The notes under the pieces were generated by a model. It ran no database searches. It saw nothing but the letters and a program-made list of their open reading frames with translations, and had not been told where the DNA came from. From assembly GCA_902547955.1 (NCBI GenBank), contig CACCPY010000001.1:1-64000 (forward strand): a stretch of 64,000 bases of DNA, given 5' to 3'. Made by a program: the position numbers and the translations under genes. Source of the stretch: an uncultured Alphaproteobacteria bacterium. Lineage in GTDB: Bacteria; Pseudomonadota; Alphaproteobacteria; Methylaequorales; Methylaequoraceae. Of the stretch, positions 17,399 through 25,805 are shown piece by piece. Position 1 is the first letter of the stretch. Every line of letters begins with the position of its first letter.

Positions 17399-18676
17399 AT
17401 GAAAAAAAAATTGAATATTTTAGTAATTGGTAGTGGTGCTAGAGAACATTCTATCTGTTGGTCTTTAAGTAAATCAGAAAAAACAAACAAATTATTTTGT
17501 ATTCCAGGGAATGCAGGTATATCTAAAATTGCATCCTGTGAAGAAATTAATCCTGCAGATAAAAAATCAATACTTAAATTTTGTAAAGAGATGAAAATAG
17601 AATTGGCAGTTATTGGACCTGAAGAATATTTAGCTGCTGGATTAAGTGACTTTTTAATTAAGAATAAAGTTAAAACTTTCGGTCCTAGTAAAAAAGCTTC
17701 AAGATTAGAAAGCTCAAAATCTTTTGCAAAAAAGTTTCTTAATAGACATAAAATTTCTACTCCTTCATACAAAGAGTTTACATCACCGGTTGATGCAAAA
17801 AAATTTTTGAAAAACAGTAGTTTTCCTCTCGTAATTAAAGCTGATGGATTAGCTGCAGGTAAAGGCGTAGTTATTTGTCAGAAATTAAGCGAGGGTTTTT
17901 TAGCTCTTGAGGAAATTTTAAGCAAAAAGAAATTTGGTAATGCTGGGAAAAAAATAATTATTGAGGAGTTTATTGAAGGTTTTGAAATAAGCTTTTTTGC
18001 ATTTTTTGATAAAAAAAGTTTTTTACCTTTTGGTTATGCACTAGATCATAAAAAAGCATATGAAAATGACATTGGACCCAACACTGGCGGAATGGGATGC
18101 TTTACTCCATCAAAGTTAATGAATAAAAATCTAGAAGAACAAATTTATAAAGATATCATAAAAAAAACCTTTTATGGTCTTAGAAAGGATAAAGTTGATT
18201 ACAGAGGCGTTATTTTTTTTGGTCTAATGATTAAAAACAATAAACCATACATTATTGAGTATAATGTTAGATTTGGTGATCCTGAATGCCAAACACTTTT
18301 GAGAGATTTAAAAACTGATCTTCTTGATATTTTCTTGGCTACAATTGAAGATGAACTATCTAAAATTAAAATATCTAAATATAACATGAAAGTTATTTGT
18401 GTTGTTCTTGCTTCACTAGGATATCCTGGAAATTATCAAAAAAATAAACTATTAAAGAATTTAGATAAAGTAAAAAAATCAAACAATATAGAAGTCTTCC
18501 ACGCAGGAACAAAGTTGGTAAAAAATAAATTTTACTCAAATGGAGGTAGAGTTCTCTGTATAACGGCAAGGTCAACTACACTTGAAAATGCAAGAAGGAT
18601 AGTCTACAAAACAATAAAAGCAATTAATTGGAAGAATGGTTTTTATCGTAAAGATATTGGTATAAAAAATAAATAA
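17399..18676 (+). CDS. purD: Phosphoribosylamine--glycine ligase
   Basis: PurD makes glycinamide ribonucleotide, the second step of purine synthesis. The 425-residue protein starts with NILVIGSGAREHSICWSLSK, followed by GPEEYLAAGLSDFL near residue 78 and an ATP-grasp domain (FPLVIKADGLAAGKGVVIC near 142; DIGPNTGGMGCFTPS near 224; IEYNVRFGDPECQ near 286). The C-terminal domain ends normally. The stop abuts that of the convergent tadA gene with no spacer. Confidence 0.97.
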   Translation: MKKKLNILVIGSGAREHSICWSLSKSEKTNKLFCIPGNAGISKIASCEEINPADKKSILKFCKEMKIELAVIGPEEYLAAGLSDFLIKNKVKTFGPSKKASRLESSKSFAKKFLNRHKISTPSYKEFTSPVDAKKFLKNSSFPLVIKADGLAAGKGVVICQKLSEGFLALEEILSKKKFGNAGKKIIIEEFIEGFEISFFAFFDKKSFLPFGYALDHKKAYENDIGPNTGGMGCFTPSKLMNKNLEEQIYKDIIKKTFYGLRKDKVDYRGVIFFGLMIKNNKPYIIEYNVRFGDPECQTLLRDLKTDLLDIFLATIEDELSKIKISKYNMKVICVVLASLGYPGNYQKNKLLKNLDKVKKSNNIEVFHAGTKLVKNKFYSNGGRVLCITARSTTLENARRIVYKTIKAINWKNGFYRKDIGIKNK

Positions 18677-19126
18677 TTATCTAATTTGCTTGAAAAATTT
18701 TTTTAGTAACTGCTCACATTTTTTCTCATTTATCCCTCCGTAATATAAATGCCCATCCAGCCCTTTGTGAAATTTTTTTTTTTTAAATTCAAAAGTTTCT
18801 AAACTTTGAGAATAGGTACCAAAATAGACTTTTTTTATTCCTGAAATATAAATAGCTGCCTCACACATTTTACAAGGTTGCAGAGTTACATACAAAGAGC
18901 AGCCTATTAATTTATGTGTTTTTTTTTTTTTGCAAGCCATTCTTATAGCCATTATTTCTGCATGAGCGGTAGGATCGTTATTTTCTATTGATGAATTAAA
19001 ACCAAAGCCAATGATTTTCTCCTCCTCATCAACAATTACGCAACCAACAGGTACTTCATTTAATTTTAGAGACTTTAATGCCAACTTAATTGCATTGTTC
19101 ATTAAATTATTATTCATATTTTTCAA
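18677..19126 (-). CDS. tadA: tRNA-specific adenosine deaminase
   Basis: TadA converts A34 to inosine in tRNA-Arg(ACG) so that one tRNA reads several codons. The 149-residue protein has the zinc deaminase motifs HAEIMAIRMA (His and catalytic Glu, near residue 55) and LQPCKMCEAAI (two zinc cysteines, near 87). It overlaps the upstream gene by 17 bp if the first ATG is used; ATGs at codons 4 and 9 are alternatives. A run of 13 Ts (plus strand, 18919-18931) lies within the coding sequence and encodes lysines. The relation to tadA rather than another nucleoside deaminase rests on length and motif spacing. Confidence 0.9.
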   Translation of the reverse strand: MKNMNNNLMNNAIKLALKSLKLNEVPVGCVIVDEEEKIIGFGFNSSIENNDPTAHAEIMAIRMACKKKKTHKLIGCSLYVTLQPCKMCEAAIYISGIKKVYFGTYSQSLETFEFKKKKFHKGLDGHLYYGGINEKKCEQLLKKFFKQIR

Positions 19127-19487
19127 CTAATACTTCACATCCTAATACTACGTCTTTTAGTTTTTTTAAATCAAAACTAGTTTTACCCCATACGTTACAT
19201 TTATCCGCTAGTCTAATTTCATTTTCTACTGATATCGGTGTTTTTCCAAATCCTATTGCAATTGCTTTACCTGCCGACCAATAAACAATCTCTCCAAAAT
19301 TTATTACTTCCTTTGCACTTTTTTCTAATGCTGCAGACACAGATATATAAAAATATATCTCTTCACCCCATATATTAGCTTTTGAATTTATTGGTAAACT
19401 TTCCCAAATTTTTTTTGCTGTTTCAGAGTCATTTAAATCAACGATTATCTCATAATTTTTTATACAGATTTTACATTTTTTTTGCAT
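19110..19487 (-). CDS. Cyclophilin-like fold protein (TM1367 family)
   Basis: The 125-residue protein resembles the small cyclophilin-fold family typified by TM1367: GEEIYFYISV near residue 41, a hydrophobic FGEIVYWSAGKAIAIGFGKTPIS block near 64, and CNVWGKT near 97. Proteins of this family have a cyclophilin-like barrel but no demonstrated prolyl isomerase activity, and their role is unknown. It overlaps tadA by 17 bp, so the two are probably one transcript. No signal peptide is present. The fold call is from remembered family patterns and is moderate. Confidence 0.7.
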   Translation of the reverse strand: MQKKCKICIKNYEIIVDLNDSETAKKIWESLPINSKANIWGEEIYFYISVSAALEKSAKEVINFGEIVYWSAGKAIAIGFGKTPISVENEIRLADKCNVWGKTSFDLKKLKDVVLGCEVLVEKYE

Positions 19488-19526
19488 ATAATAATCATAA
19501 CACTAAATTTAAATTTTAAAAATATT

Positions 19527-20249
19527 ATGAAAAATCCTGTTATTGGAATTACACTTGATACTGAAAATAATCAAAACTACTCTATGTTTCCATGGTACGC
19601 ATCCAGGAAAAACTATTCAGACTCAGTGGTTCTAGCTGGAGGAACTCCAGTTTTTCTCCCCCATAACTTAAATATGATTGAAAAATTTATTGAAGTTATT
19701 GACGGGATAATTATTACCGGTGGAGACTTTGATATAGACCCTGAAATTTATGGGGAAAAAGTCTTGAGTAAAAAAGTTTCTACAAAAGTTGATAGAACTA
19801 AATTTGAATTTGAAATTACAAAGAAGGCATTGAATATAGGATTGCCGGTTTTAGGTATATGTGGAGGTCAGCAATTATTAAACGTGGTGTTGGGAGGTAC
19901 ATTGATACAACATATACCAGACGAAATTAAAGGGTTGATAAATCACGAACAAACCAATCCAAGAAATGAACCCAGTCACACAATTAAAATAATTAAAAAT
20001 ACTAAACTTTATGAAATTACAAAAACTGAAAATATGTTTGTAAACTCAGCTCACCACCAAGCAGTAAAAACTTTAGGTCAAAATCTTATTGTAAATTGTT
20101 CAACTGAAGATGGAGTAATTGAGGGAATTGAGAATCCTGATGCAGAGTTTTGTATTGGTGTACAATGGCACCCTGAGTTTTTAATTGATAAAAAAGATAT
20201 AGAAATTTTTAAAAGCTTAATAGAGAGTTCCAGAAATTTTGAAAGATAA
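19527..20249 (+). CDS. Gamma-glutamyl-gamma-aminobutyrate hydrolase family protein (peptidase C26)
   Basis: This is a class I glutamine amidotransferase-like hydrolase of the PuuD type. The catalytic triad is visible: Cys in LGICGGQQLLN near residue 114, and His and Glu in GVQWHPEFL near 213. The oxyanion region ITGGDFDIDPEIYGE near 64 is typical. PuuD releases GABA from gamma-glutamyl-GABA in putrescine breakdown. No other Puu gene is nearby, so the true substrate is uncertain. A frame opens at 19482, but the ATG at 19527 begins the conserved PVIGITLD. Its end overlaps the next gene by 11 bp. Confidence 0.85.
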   Translation: MKNPVIGITLDTENNQNYSMFPWYASRKNYSDSVVLAGGTPVFLPHNLNMIEKFIEVIDGIIITGGDFDIDPEIYGEKVLSKKVSTKVDRTKFEFEITKKALNIGLPVLGICGGQQLLNVVLGGTLIQHIPDEIKGLINHEQTNPRNEPSHTIKIIKNTKLYEITKTENMFVNSAHHQAVKTLGQNLIVNCSTEDGVIEGIENPDAEFCIGVQWHPEFLIDKKDIEIFKSLIESSRNFER

Positions 20250-20985
20250 AATAATTAGGTTATCAAAAATAATATCTCACGCTGGAATTTGCTCTAGAAG
20301 AGAGGCTGAACAACTCATAGATAAAGGTAAAGTTGAAATCAATGGCAAGATTTACAATGAATACACTATTAGAAATGATATAATAAAGACCATAGTTGTC
20401 TCTGGAGAGGTACTACAAAAAAACGTAAACCGCTTATGGATCTTTAACAAACCTGTTGGTTATGTATCCTCTAATAAAGAACAAAAAAATCAAAAGAGTT
20501 TATTTAGACTATTTCCTAGTTATATTCCAAGAGTCGTTACCGTTGGCAGACTAGACATTATGTCTGAGGGATTAATGATAATAACTAATAATCCAAGCAT
20601 CTCATCATTTCTGGAAACTCCCAAAAACAATATTAAAAGGAAATATCTAGTCAACGTTAATGGAGTAATAACAAAAAATATTATTGAAAAAACCAAAAAA
20701 AATTTATTAATTGATGGTCAATTTTATAAAAAAATTAAATTGAACGTTATTGTTTCAAAAAGTCATTTTCATTCACTTGAAATTGAGTTGAATGAAGGAA
20801 AGAATAGAGAAATTAGAAAGATACTAAGTCACTTTAATTTAAAAATCACAAAACTTAAAAGAATTGAATATGGCCCGTTAAAACTTGGAAACCTTGAGAT
20901 TGGTAAACTAAAAGAAATTTCTAATAAAAGGTTATCAATATTATTAAAAAAGGTAAAATTTAGAGATGAGAATAATTTCTGGTAA
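20239..20985 (+). CDS. RsuA/RluB-family pseudouridine synthase
   Basis: This enzyme makes pseudouridine in ribosomal RNA. The 248-residue protein has an N-terminal S4 RNA-binding domain (RLSKIISHAGICSRREAEQL) and a pseudouridine synthase domain with the catalytic aspartate in GRLDIMSEGLMIITN near residue 111. NEGKNREIRKIL near 188 is also conserved. Order beside rsmD and tadA is usual for RluB in this class, so 23S rRNA is the likely target, though RsuA or RluE cannot be excluded. The start is TTG inside the end of the previous gene. Confidence 0.85.
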   Translation: MKDKIIRLSKIISHAGICSRREAEQLIDKGKVEINGKIYNEYTIRNDIIKTIVVSGEVLQKNVNRLWIFNKPVGYVSSNKEQKNQKSLFRLFPSYIPRVVTVGRLDIMSEGLMIITNNPSISSFLETPKNNIKRKYLVNVNGVITKNIIEKTKKNLLIDGQFYKKIKLNVIVSKSHFHSLEIELNEGKNREIRKILSHFNLKITKLKRIEYGPLKLGNLEIGKLKEISNKRLSILLKKVKFRDENNFW

Positions 20986-21526
20986 ATTTAAAGGTAAAAA
21001 ACTTTTTTCACCTAATAATAATAAAATCAGACCAACATCTGACAGAGCAAAAGAAATGATTTTCAATACTTTGAATTCTTATTTTTTAGATAAAAAAATA
21101 AATTTTTCGGATTTAATTGTTCTCGACTGCTTCTGCGGATCTGGAGCAATTGGGTTAGAGTTTCTTTCTCGTGGATCAAAAGAAATAATTTTTGTGGATA
21201 ATTCTTCAGAATCAATAGAACTTGCCAAGAAAAATTATTTTTTATTTAATGAAAGTCAAAAAGTAAAATTTTTGAACATTCACTACAAAGAACTTAATTT
21301 TATCAAACCAAAAGTAAATTTCTTTTATTTAGACCCGCCTTACAAAAAAATGGATGTAAAAAACATTCTGAGTTCCTTTTCAATTAGAAAAATTTTAGCA
21401 CCTAATGTTTTAGGTATTATTGAGTTACCTATTGAAGAGGAACTTAATTTTATAGATGGATATGAGATTTGGAAAAAAAAAAAAGTATCAAAGTCACTAT
21501 TTTACTTTTTAGAAAAACTAAATTAA
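20966..21526 (+). CDS. rsmD: 16S rRNA (guanine966-N2)-methyltransferase
   Basis: RsmD methylates G966 of 16S rRNA. The 186-residue protein opens with RIISGKFKGKKLFSP and RPTSDRAKEMIFN, typical of RsmD. It has the SAM-binding motif VLDCFCGSGAIGLEFLSRG near residue 51 and the catalytic LDPPYKKM near 123. It overlaps the pseudouridine synthase gene by 20 bp, so the two rRNA-modifying enzymes are probably made together. It converges on mutL with a single base between stops. Confidence 0.93.
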   Translation: MRIISGKFKGKKLFSPNNNKIRPTSDRAKEMIFNTLNSYFLDKKINFSDLIVLDCFCGSGAIGLEFLSRGSKEIIFVDNSSESIELAKKNYFLFNESQKVKFLNIHYKELNFIKPKVNFFYLDPPYKKMDVKNILSSFSIRKILAPNVLGIIELPIEEELNFIDGYEIWKKKKVSKSLFYFLEKLN

Positions 21527-21527
21527 T

Positions 21528-23270
21528 TTATTTTCTTCCAAAAAGTCGTTCAATATCGTTTAATTTTAATTCGACATATGTTGGTCTTCCGTGATTACAT
21601 TGACCAGAAAAGGGAGTTGATTCCATTTTTCTTAACAAATCATTCATTTCATCTATCTGCATTTCTCTACCTGCCCTTATTGATCCATGACAAGCCATTT
21701 TTGAACAAACTTTATTAATTTGTTCTTCCGCTGATTTTGAATCATTATTTTCTATAAGTTCATTGATTATGTCTAAAGTAAGAATTTTAACATCGCAACC
21801 TGATAATATTCCAGGAATCTCACGTACTACAATTGAGTCAACTCCAAAGGGTTCGATAACCAAACCATAGCTTTTAACTCTATCAAGTAAATCACTTAAC
21901 ACATCAAGCGTTGACTTATCTAGATCTATAACAACTGGAATTAATAATATTTGGGTTATAATTTTTTTTTTGTAAATTTCACTTTTTATTTTTTCATAAA
22001 CAATTCTTTCGTGAGCAGCATGTTGATCAACAACAATAATACCGTCGTTTGTTTCTGATATAATATATGTGTTGTGGAATTGGCTTTTAGCAAATCCAAG
22101 AGGTAATATTTTTTCTTCATTTGTTTCTTTAGATTTTAATTTTTCATTTATTGATTCTGTGTTTAATGAACTATCCGTCGAAATATCCTTTAGTTCAATT
22201 AGTCTTTGTGAGGGGGACCTTGAAAACTTGTCTATGGCTTTTTTTGTGTTTATCGTACTCGCAAAATGATTGACTTTTTTCAAGTTATTTTTTACTAAAT
22301 TGATAATTCTGGATCTTAAAGATTTAATATCTTTAAATCTGACCTCATTCTTAGTTGGATGAACATTAACATCTACTTCGGAATGTGGACAATTTATAAA
22401 GCAAACAAATTGTGGAAATCTATCGTAAGAAATAAAGTCACGATAGGCTAATTTAAATAAAACATTCAAGGACTTGTCTTGAATAACTCTTCCATTTACA
22501 AATAAAAACTGATTGTTAGTATTGGAGTAATGAAAAGTTGGTACTCCTAAATAACCTAGAAATTTAAAGCCTTCAACAGTTTCATCGAAATATATACAAT
22601 TTTCTAAATATTGATTACCTAATATTTCAGTTACTCTGTTTTTAAGTAAATTATGGTTTGTTTCATCCTTTTTATTTTTTGTAGTTAAAATTAACTTATT
22701 GTTTATATGAAGATTAAAACTTACGTTGAAATTACACATAGCTAATTTTTGAGTTATTTTTTTTATTGTTAAAGATTCGTAATTTTCACTCTTTAAAAAC
22801 TTTAAACGAGCGGGTGTAGAAAAAAATAAATTTCTAACTGTTATATGCGTACCTTTTTTTTGGTTTACTGGCTTAATTGCTTTAGCAATACCTGAGCAAA
22901 TTTCTAGAGAAGTACCCTGGGCTTCGTTTTTTGTTTTAGTTTTAATAAGCATCTCTGATACTGAAGCTATTGAAGGCAAAGCTTCTCCTCTAAAACCTAA
23001 AGAAGAAATATTGTTTAAATTTTCTAAACTTAGTTTTGAAGTTGCATGTCTTCTTAAAGCTAATCCAAGTTCATTAGAATTTATTCCATCGCCATTATCA
23101 GATACTATAATTTCAGTCTTACCACCATCTCTTATAAAAATATTAATTTCATCGGCATTAGCATCAATGCTATTCTCGACAAGCTCTTTAACAGCAGACG
23201 ACGGTCTTTCTAAAACTTCACCTGCGGCAATTTTATTAACAATATCGTCGGATAAAATTTTAATATTCAT
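21528..23270 (-). CDS. mutL: DNA mismatch repair protein MutL
   Basis: MutL links mismatch recognition by MutS to strand removal. The 580-residue protein has a GHKL ATPase domain: KIAAGEVLERPSSAVKELVE at the start, DNGDGI, GFRGEALPSIASV near residue 95, and GTHITVRNLFFSTPARLKF. The C-terminal domain contains DQHAAHERIVYEK, matching the metal-binding endonuclease motif DQHA(X)2E(X)4E, plus ACHGS-like (CHGSIRAGREM) and CNHGRPTYVEL motifs. It should therefore nick DNA itself, unlike the E. coli protein that needs MutH. I chose ATG 23270 over TTG 23273. The start overlaps pgi by 11 bp. Confidence 0.97.
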   Translation of the reverse strand: MNIKILSDDIVNKIAAGEVLERPSSAVKELVENSIDANADEINIFIRDGGKTEIIVSDNGDGINSNELGLALRRHATSKLSLENLNNISSLGFRGEALPSIASVSEMLIKTKTKNEAQGTSLEICSGIAKAIKPVNQKKGTHITVRNLFFSTPARLKFLKSENYESLTIKKITQKLAMCNFNVSFNLHINNKLILTTKNKKDETNHNLLKNRVTEILGNQYLENCIYFDETVEGFKFLGYLGVPTFHYSNTNNQFLFVNGRVIQDKSLNVLFKLAYRDFISYDRFPQFVCFINCPHSEVDVNVHPTKNEVRFKDIKSLRSRIINLVKNNLKKVNHFASTINTKKAIDKFSRSPSQRLIELKDISTDSSLNTESINEKLKSKETNEEKILPLGFAKSQFHNTYIISETNDGIIVVDQHAAHERIVYEKIKSEIYKKKIITQILLIPVVIDLDKSTLDVLSDLLDRVKSYGLVIEPFGVDSIVVREIPGILSGCDVKILTLDIINELIENNDSKSAEEQINKVCSKMACHGSIRAGREMQIDEMNDLLRKMESTPFSGQCNHGRPTYVELKLNDIERLFGRK

Positions 23271-24507
23271 CAACTTTTAATTTTTTTTTGGTTAGTATTT
23301 TTCCTTCCTCAACAGCCGGTTGATCAAAGGGATTTACATTAACTAAATAACAAGAAAAAATTGTCTCAACAAAAAAATACATCATTAATGAACCAACAGA
23401 TTCTTCACTTATTGAATCTAACTCAAAAAACCTGACGGGTAATTTTTTATTTTGAAGTGTCTGAATTGTAGCATCCATTTCAGCTCTTAACAAAATTTCT
23501 AACGACTTTTTATGTAATACTTCAATCTTATTTTTATCGCCAAAACTACAATCTAACATGGTTTGTTTGTTTGTTTTCTTTCTTCCAATTATTGTATAAA
23601 ATTTGTCCTTTGGACCATCTAAAAAAAGTTGCAACTGACTGTGTTGATCAACTGTGCCTAAAGAGTTAACTGGGGTTGTGCCCATCCTTTTTTTTCCGAT
23701 ACTTTCTGCCCATAGCTGCTTATACCAAAATGATAAGTTATTCAGGTTATCGACATAGGGCATAATTACAGATATATTGACACCTTTTTTTTGTAATAAA
23801 ATCATTGCTAACGAGGAAAAAAAAAATGAGTCAAAATTATTTTCATTTTCAATAAATTTTAAAAATTTTTTTCCACCTTCCACAAATTTTTTAATATTAA
23901 AAGAGGTTACTGCTGCTGGAAGTAATCCCACCACAGAAAAAACAGAATACCTTCCTCCAATGTTCTTATTATGCTCAATAAATAAATAATCTTCTTCTTC
24001 TTGGATTTTTTTCAGAGTGCTTTGTTTATTTTCTGTAATAACATAAATTCTTTTTTTATAATTATGAGTTTTTGAAATTATTTTTTTTATAAAAAAGAAT
24101 TGTGCTAATGTTTCAATAGTCTCTCCAGACTTTGATATTACTACAACAGAGGTCTTTTCCATATTTAACTGATCCAAAAGACCACTTATAGAAACTTGAT
24201 CAACATTTTCTAAAAAAAAAATTTGTGGCTTTTTTTTATTTAAAAAAAAGTTTGTTTTTATCGACACTAGTGTCTTTCCTCCCAGACTTGAACCACCTGT
24301 TCCAAGAAAAATAATGTTTTCATTATTCTTTAACTTATCTGAAAAGGAATAGACGTACTCAATTTTTTTTTCGTGGAGATCATTGATAAATCCATAAGAG
24401 TTTGATTTTATTTTTGAATAAAATTTATTTTTTGCTCGTTTAAACTGATTTGATCTAATTTTTTTTTCGAGACCACTCAAATTAGAAAGTTTTTGTGTAA
24501 AAAGCAT
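23260..24507 (-). CDS. pgi: Glucose-6-phosphate isomerase (short form)
   Basis: Pgi interconverts glucose 6-phosphate and fructose 6-phosphate. The 415-residue protein is shorter than most (about 445-550) but keeps the sugar-isomerase blocks: FLGTGGSSLGGKTLVS near residue 67, VVISKSGETIETL near 119, GGRYSVFSVVGLLPA near 177, the catalytic LGTVDQHSQLQLFLDG near 275, and NPFDQPAVEEGK, which carries the essential lysine, near the end. Its ATG overlaps the M16 stop as TGATG. The window does not show whether the organism runs glycolysis or only gluconeogenesis. Confidence 0.9.
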   Translation of the reverse strand: MLFTQKLSNLSGLEKKIRSNQFKRAKNKFYSKIKSNSYGFINDLHEKKIEYVYSFSDKLKNNENIIFLGTGGSSLGGKTLVSIKTNFFLNKKKPQIFFLENVDQVSISGLLDQLNMEKTSVVVISKSGETIETLAQFFFIKKIISKTHNYKKRIYVITENKQSTLKKIQEEEDYLFIEHNKNIGGRYSVFSVVGLLPAAVTSFNIKKFVEGGKKFLKFIENENNFDSFFFSSLAMILLQKKGVNISVIMPYVDNLNNLSFWYKQLWAESIGKKRMGTTPVNSLGTVDQHSQLQLFLDGPKDKFYTIIGRKKTNKQTMLDCSFGDKNKIEVLHKKSLEILLRAEMDATIQTLQNKKLPVRFFELDSISEESVGSLMMYFFVETIFSCYLVNVNPFDQPAVEEGKILTKKKLKVDEY

Positions 24508-25805
24508 CAAATATCACGCTTTCCTACAATCATGAAAAAAAGATCATTTTTATTAAAAAGCTCCGATGCTAATAAATTAACATCCTTAAGTTTAAGATTA
24601 TCAATAATTTCTGATCTTTTTTTAAAATAATCTCGTCCAAGATCATAATATTGAACAATTTTAAGGAGTGATGCGATTGATATTGTACTAGTTAAATTTC
24701 GAGAAAAAGAGCCTTTATAATAAGTTTTTGCATCTCTTAGTTCTCTTGCATTAATTCCTTCTTTTTTCATTATATTCCATTGATCTTTAACTTTTAAAAT
24801 TGTCTCGTTAACTGTTTCATTCCTTGTCTGGAACCCCCCAATTATAACACCGTCATTTTCAAAAGGTATTAGGTATGCATAAATAGAGTAAACTAATCCA
24901 CTCTTCTCTCTAACCTCCTTATAAAGACGAGATTGAAAACCTCCTCCACCAAGAATATAATTCAAAATTCTTACAGCAAAATAATTCTCTTCTTTTCTAC
25001 TAACTCCTCTTTGACCAAAAATAACAGTAGATTGTGGTGATTCCATCTCAAAAAAATTCTCACCTTTGGCTAAGGTTTCAAATTTAGGAATCTTCCTTTT
25101 TTTTCCTAACATTGGTAATTCACCAAATACATAGTCGACATATTTTTTTGCTTTATCAGAATCAATATCTCCTGCTATACCAATGACTAAATTGTCTTTT
25201 GTAAAATTCATTTTATGCATCTCAAAAATATCTTTTCTTGAAATATTTTTTAGCGAACTTAAAGATCCTTTTACGTTTCTAGAGAGTTTAGATTCTTTAA
25301 AAAAAAGTTTATTGAATTTTTCAGAGGCTTGAGTTTGAACATTTGATTTATCAATCTTTATACTCGCTACTATCTGTTTTTTCACTTTGTCTATTTCTTT
25401 AGGCTCAAATAGCGGCTTATTAATTGACTCAGATAATAACCAAAAACCCTCTTGAATCTGTGAAGAAACAACCTGAAATGATCCCTCTATTTTATCTTTT
25501 TCTGCTGAAAAAGAAATCTTAGTTCCATTTTCTTTTAACGATAACTTAAAATCATTACCACTAAAGTTTTCAGTACCCTCATCTAGAAGTGATACCATTA
25601 AGTTAGTTGAACCTTCTTTATTTTTTGGATCTAAAACTGCTCCACCTCTAAAGGTAAAGCTTAAACTTACTAATGGTAATGATGAATCTTTCACAAACCA
25701 AAAAGAAATGCCTTTATTAGTTGTCAACTCCTCAAACTGTATTGCTAATGATTGTTTATAAAAACCAAGTAATAAAAAAAGTGATATGAGTAATCTTAAT
25801 TTCAA
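24507..25805 (-). CDS. M16 peptidase family protein, non-catalytic subunit
   Basis: This 432-residue secreted protein belongs to the M16 (pitrilysin/processing peptidase) family but lacks the zinc motif HxxEH. The matching position reads NLMVSLLDEG. It keeps the C-terminal block GGGGFQSRLYKEVREKSGLVYS, whose Arg and Tyr complete the active site of the partner in two-subunit M16 enzymes. An N-terminal signal sequence of about 21 residues sends it to the periplasm. The start overlaps the catalytic subunit gene by 4 bp, which strongly suggests a heterodimer. The substrate is unknown. Confidence 0.9.
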   Translation of the reverse strand: MKLRLLISLFLLLGFYKQSLAIQFEELTTNKGISFWFVKDSSLPLVSLSFTFRGGAVLDPKNKEGSTNLMVSLLDEGTENFSGNDFKLSLKENGTKISFSAEKDKIEGSFQVVSSQIQEGFWLLSESINKPLFEPKEIDKVKKQIVASIKIDKSNVQTQASEKFNKLFFKESKLSRNVKGSLSSLKNISRKDIFEMHKMNFTKDNLVIGIAGDIDSDKAKKYVDYVFGELPMLGKKRKIPKFETLAKGENFFEMESPQSTVIFGQRGVSRKEENYFAVRILNYILGGGGFQSRLYKEVREKSGLVYSIYAYLIPFENDGVIIGGFQTRNETVNETILKVKDQWNIMKKEGINARELRDAKTYYKGSFSRNLTSTISIASLLKIVQYYDLGRDYFKKRSEIIDNLKLKDVNLLASELFNKNDLFFMIVGKRDI

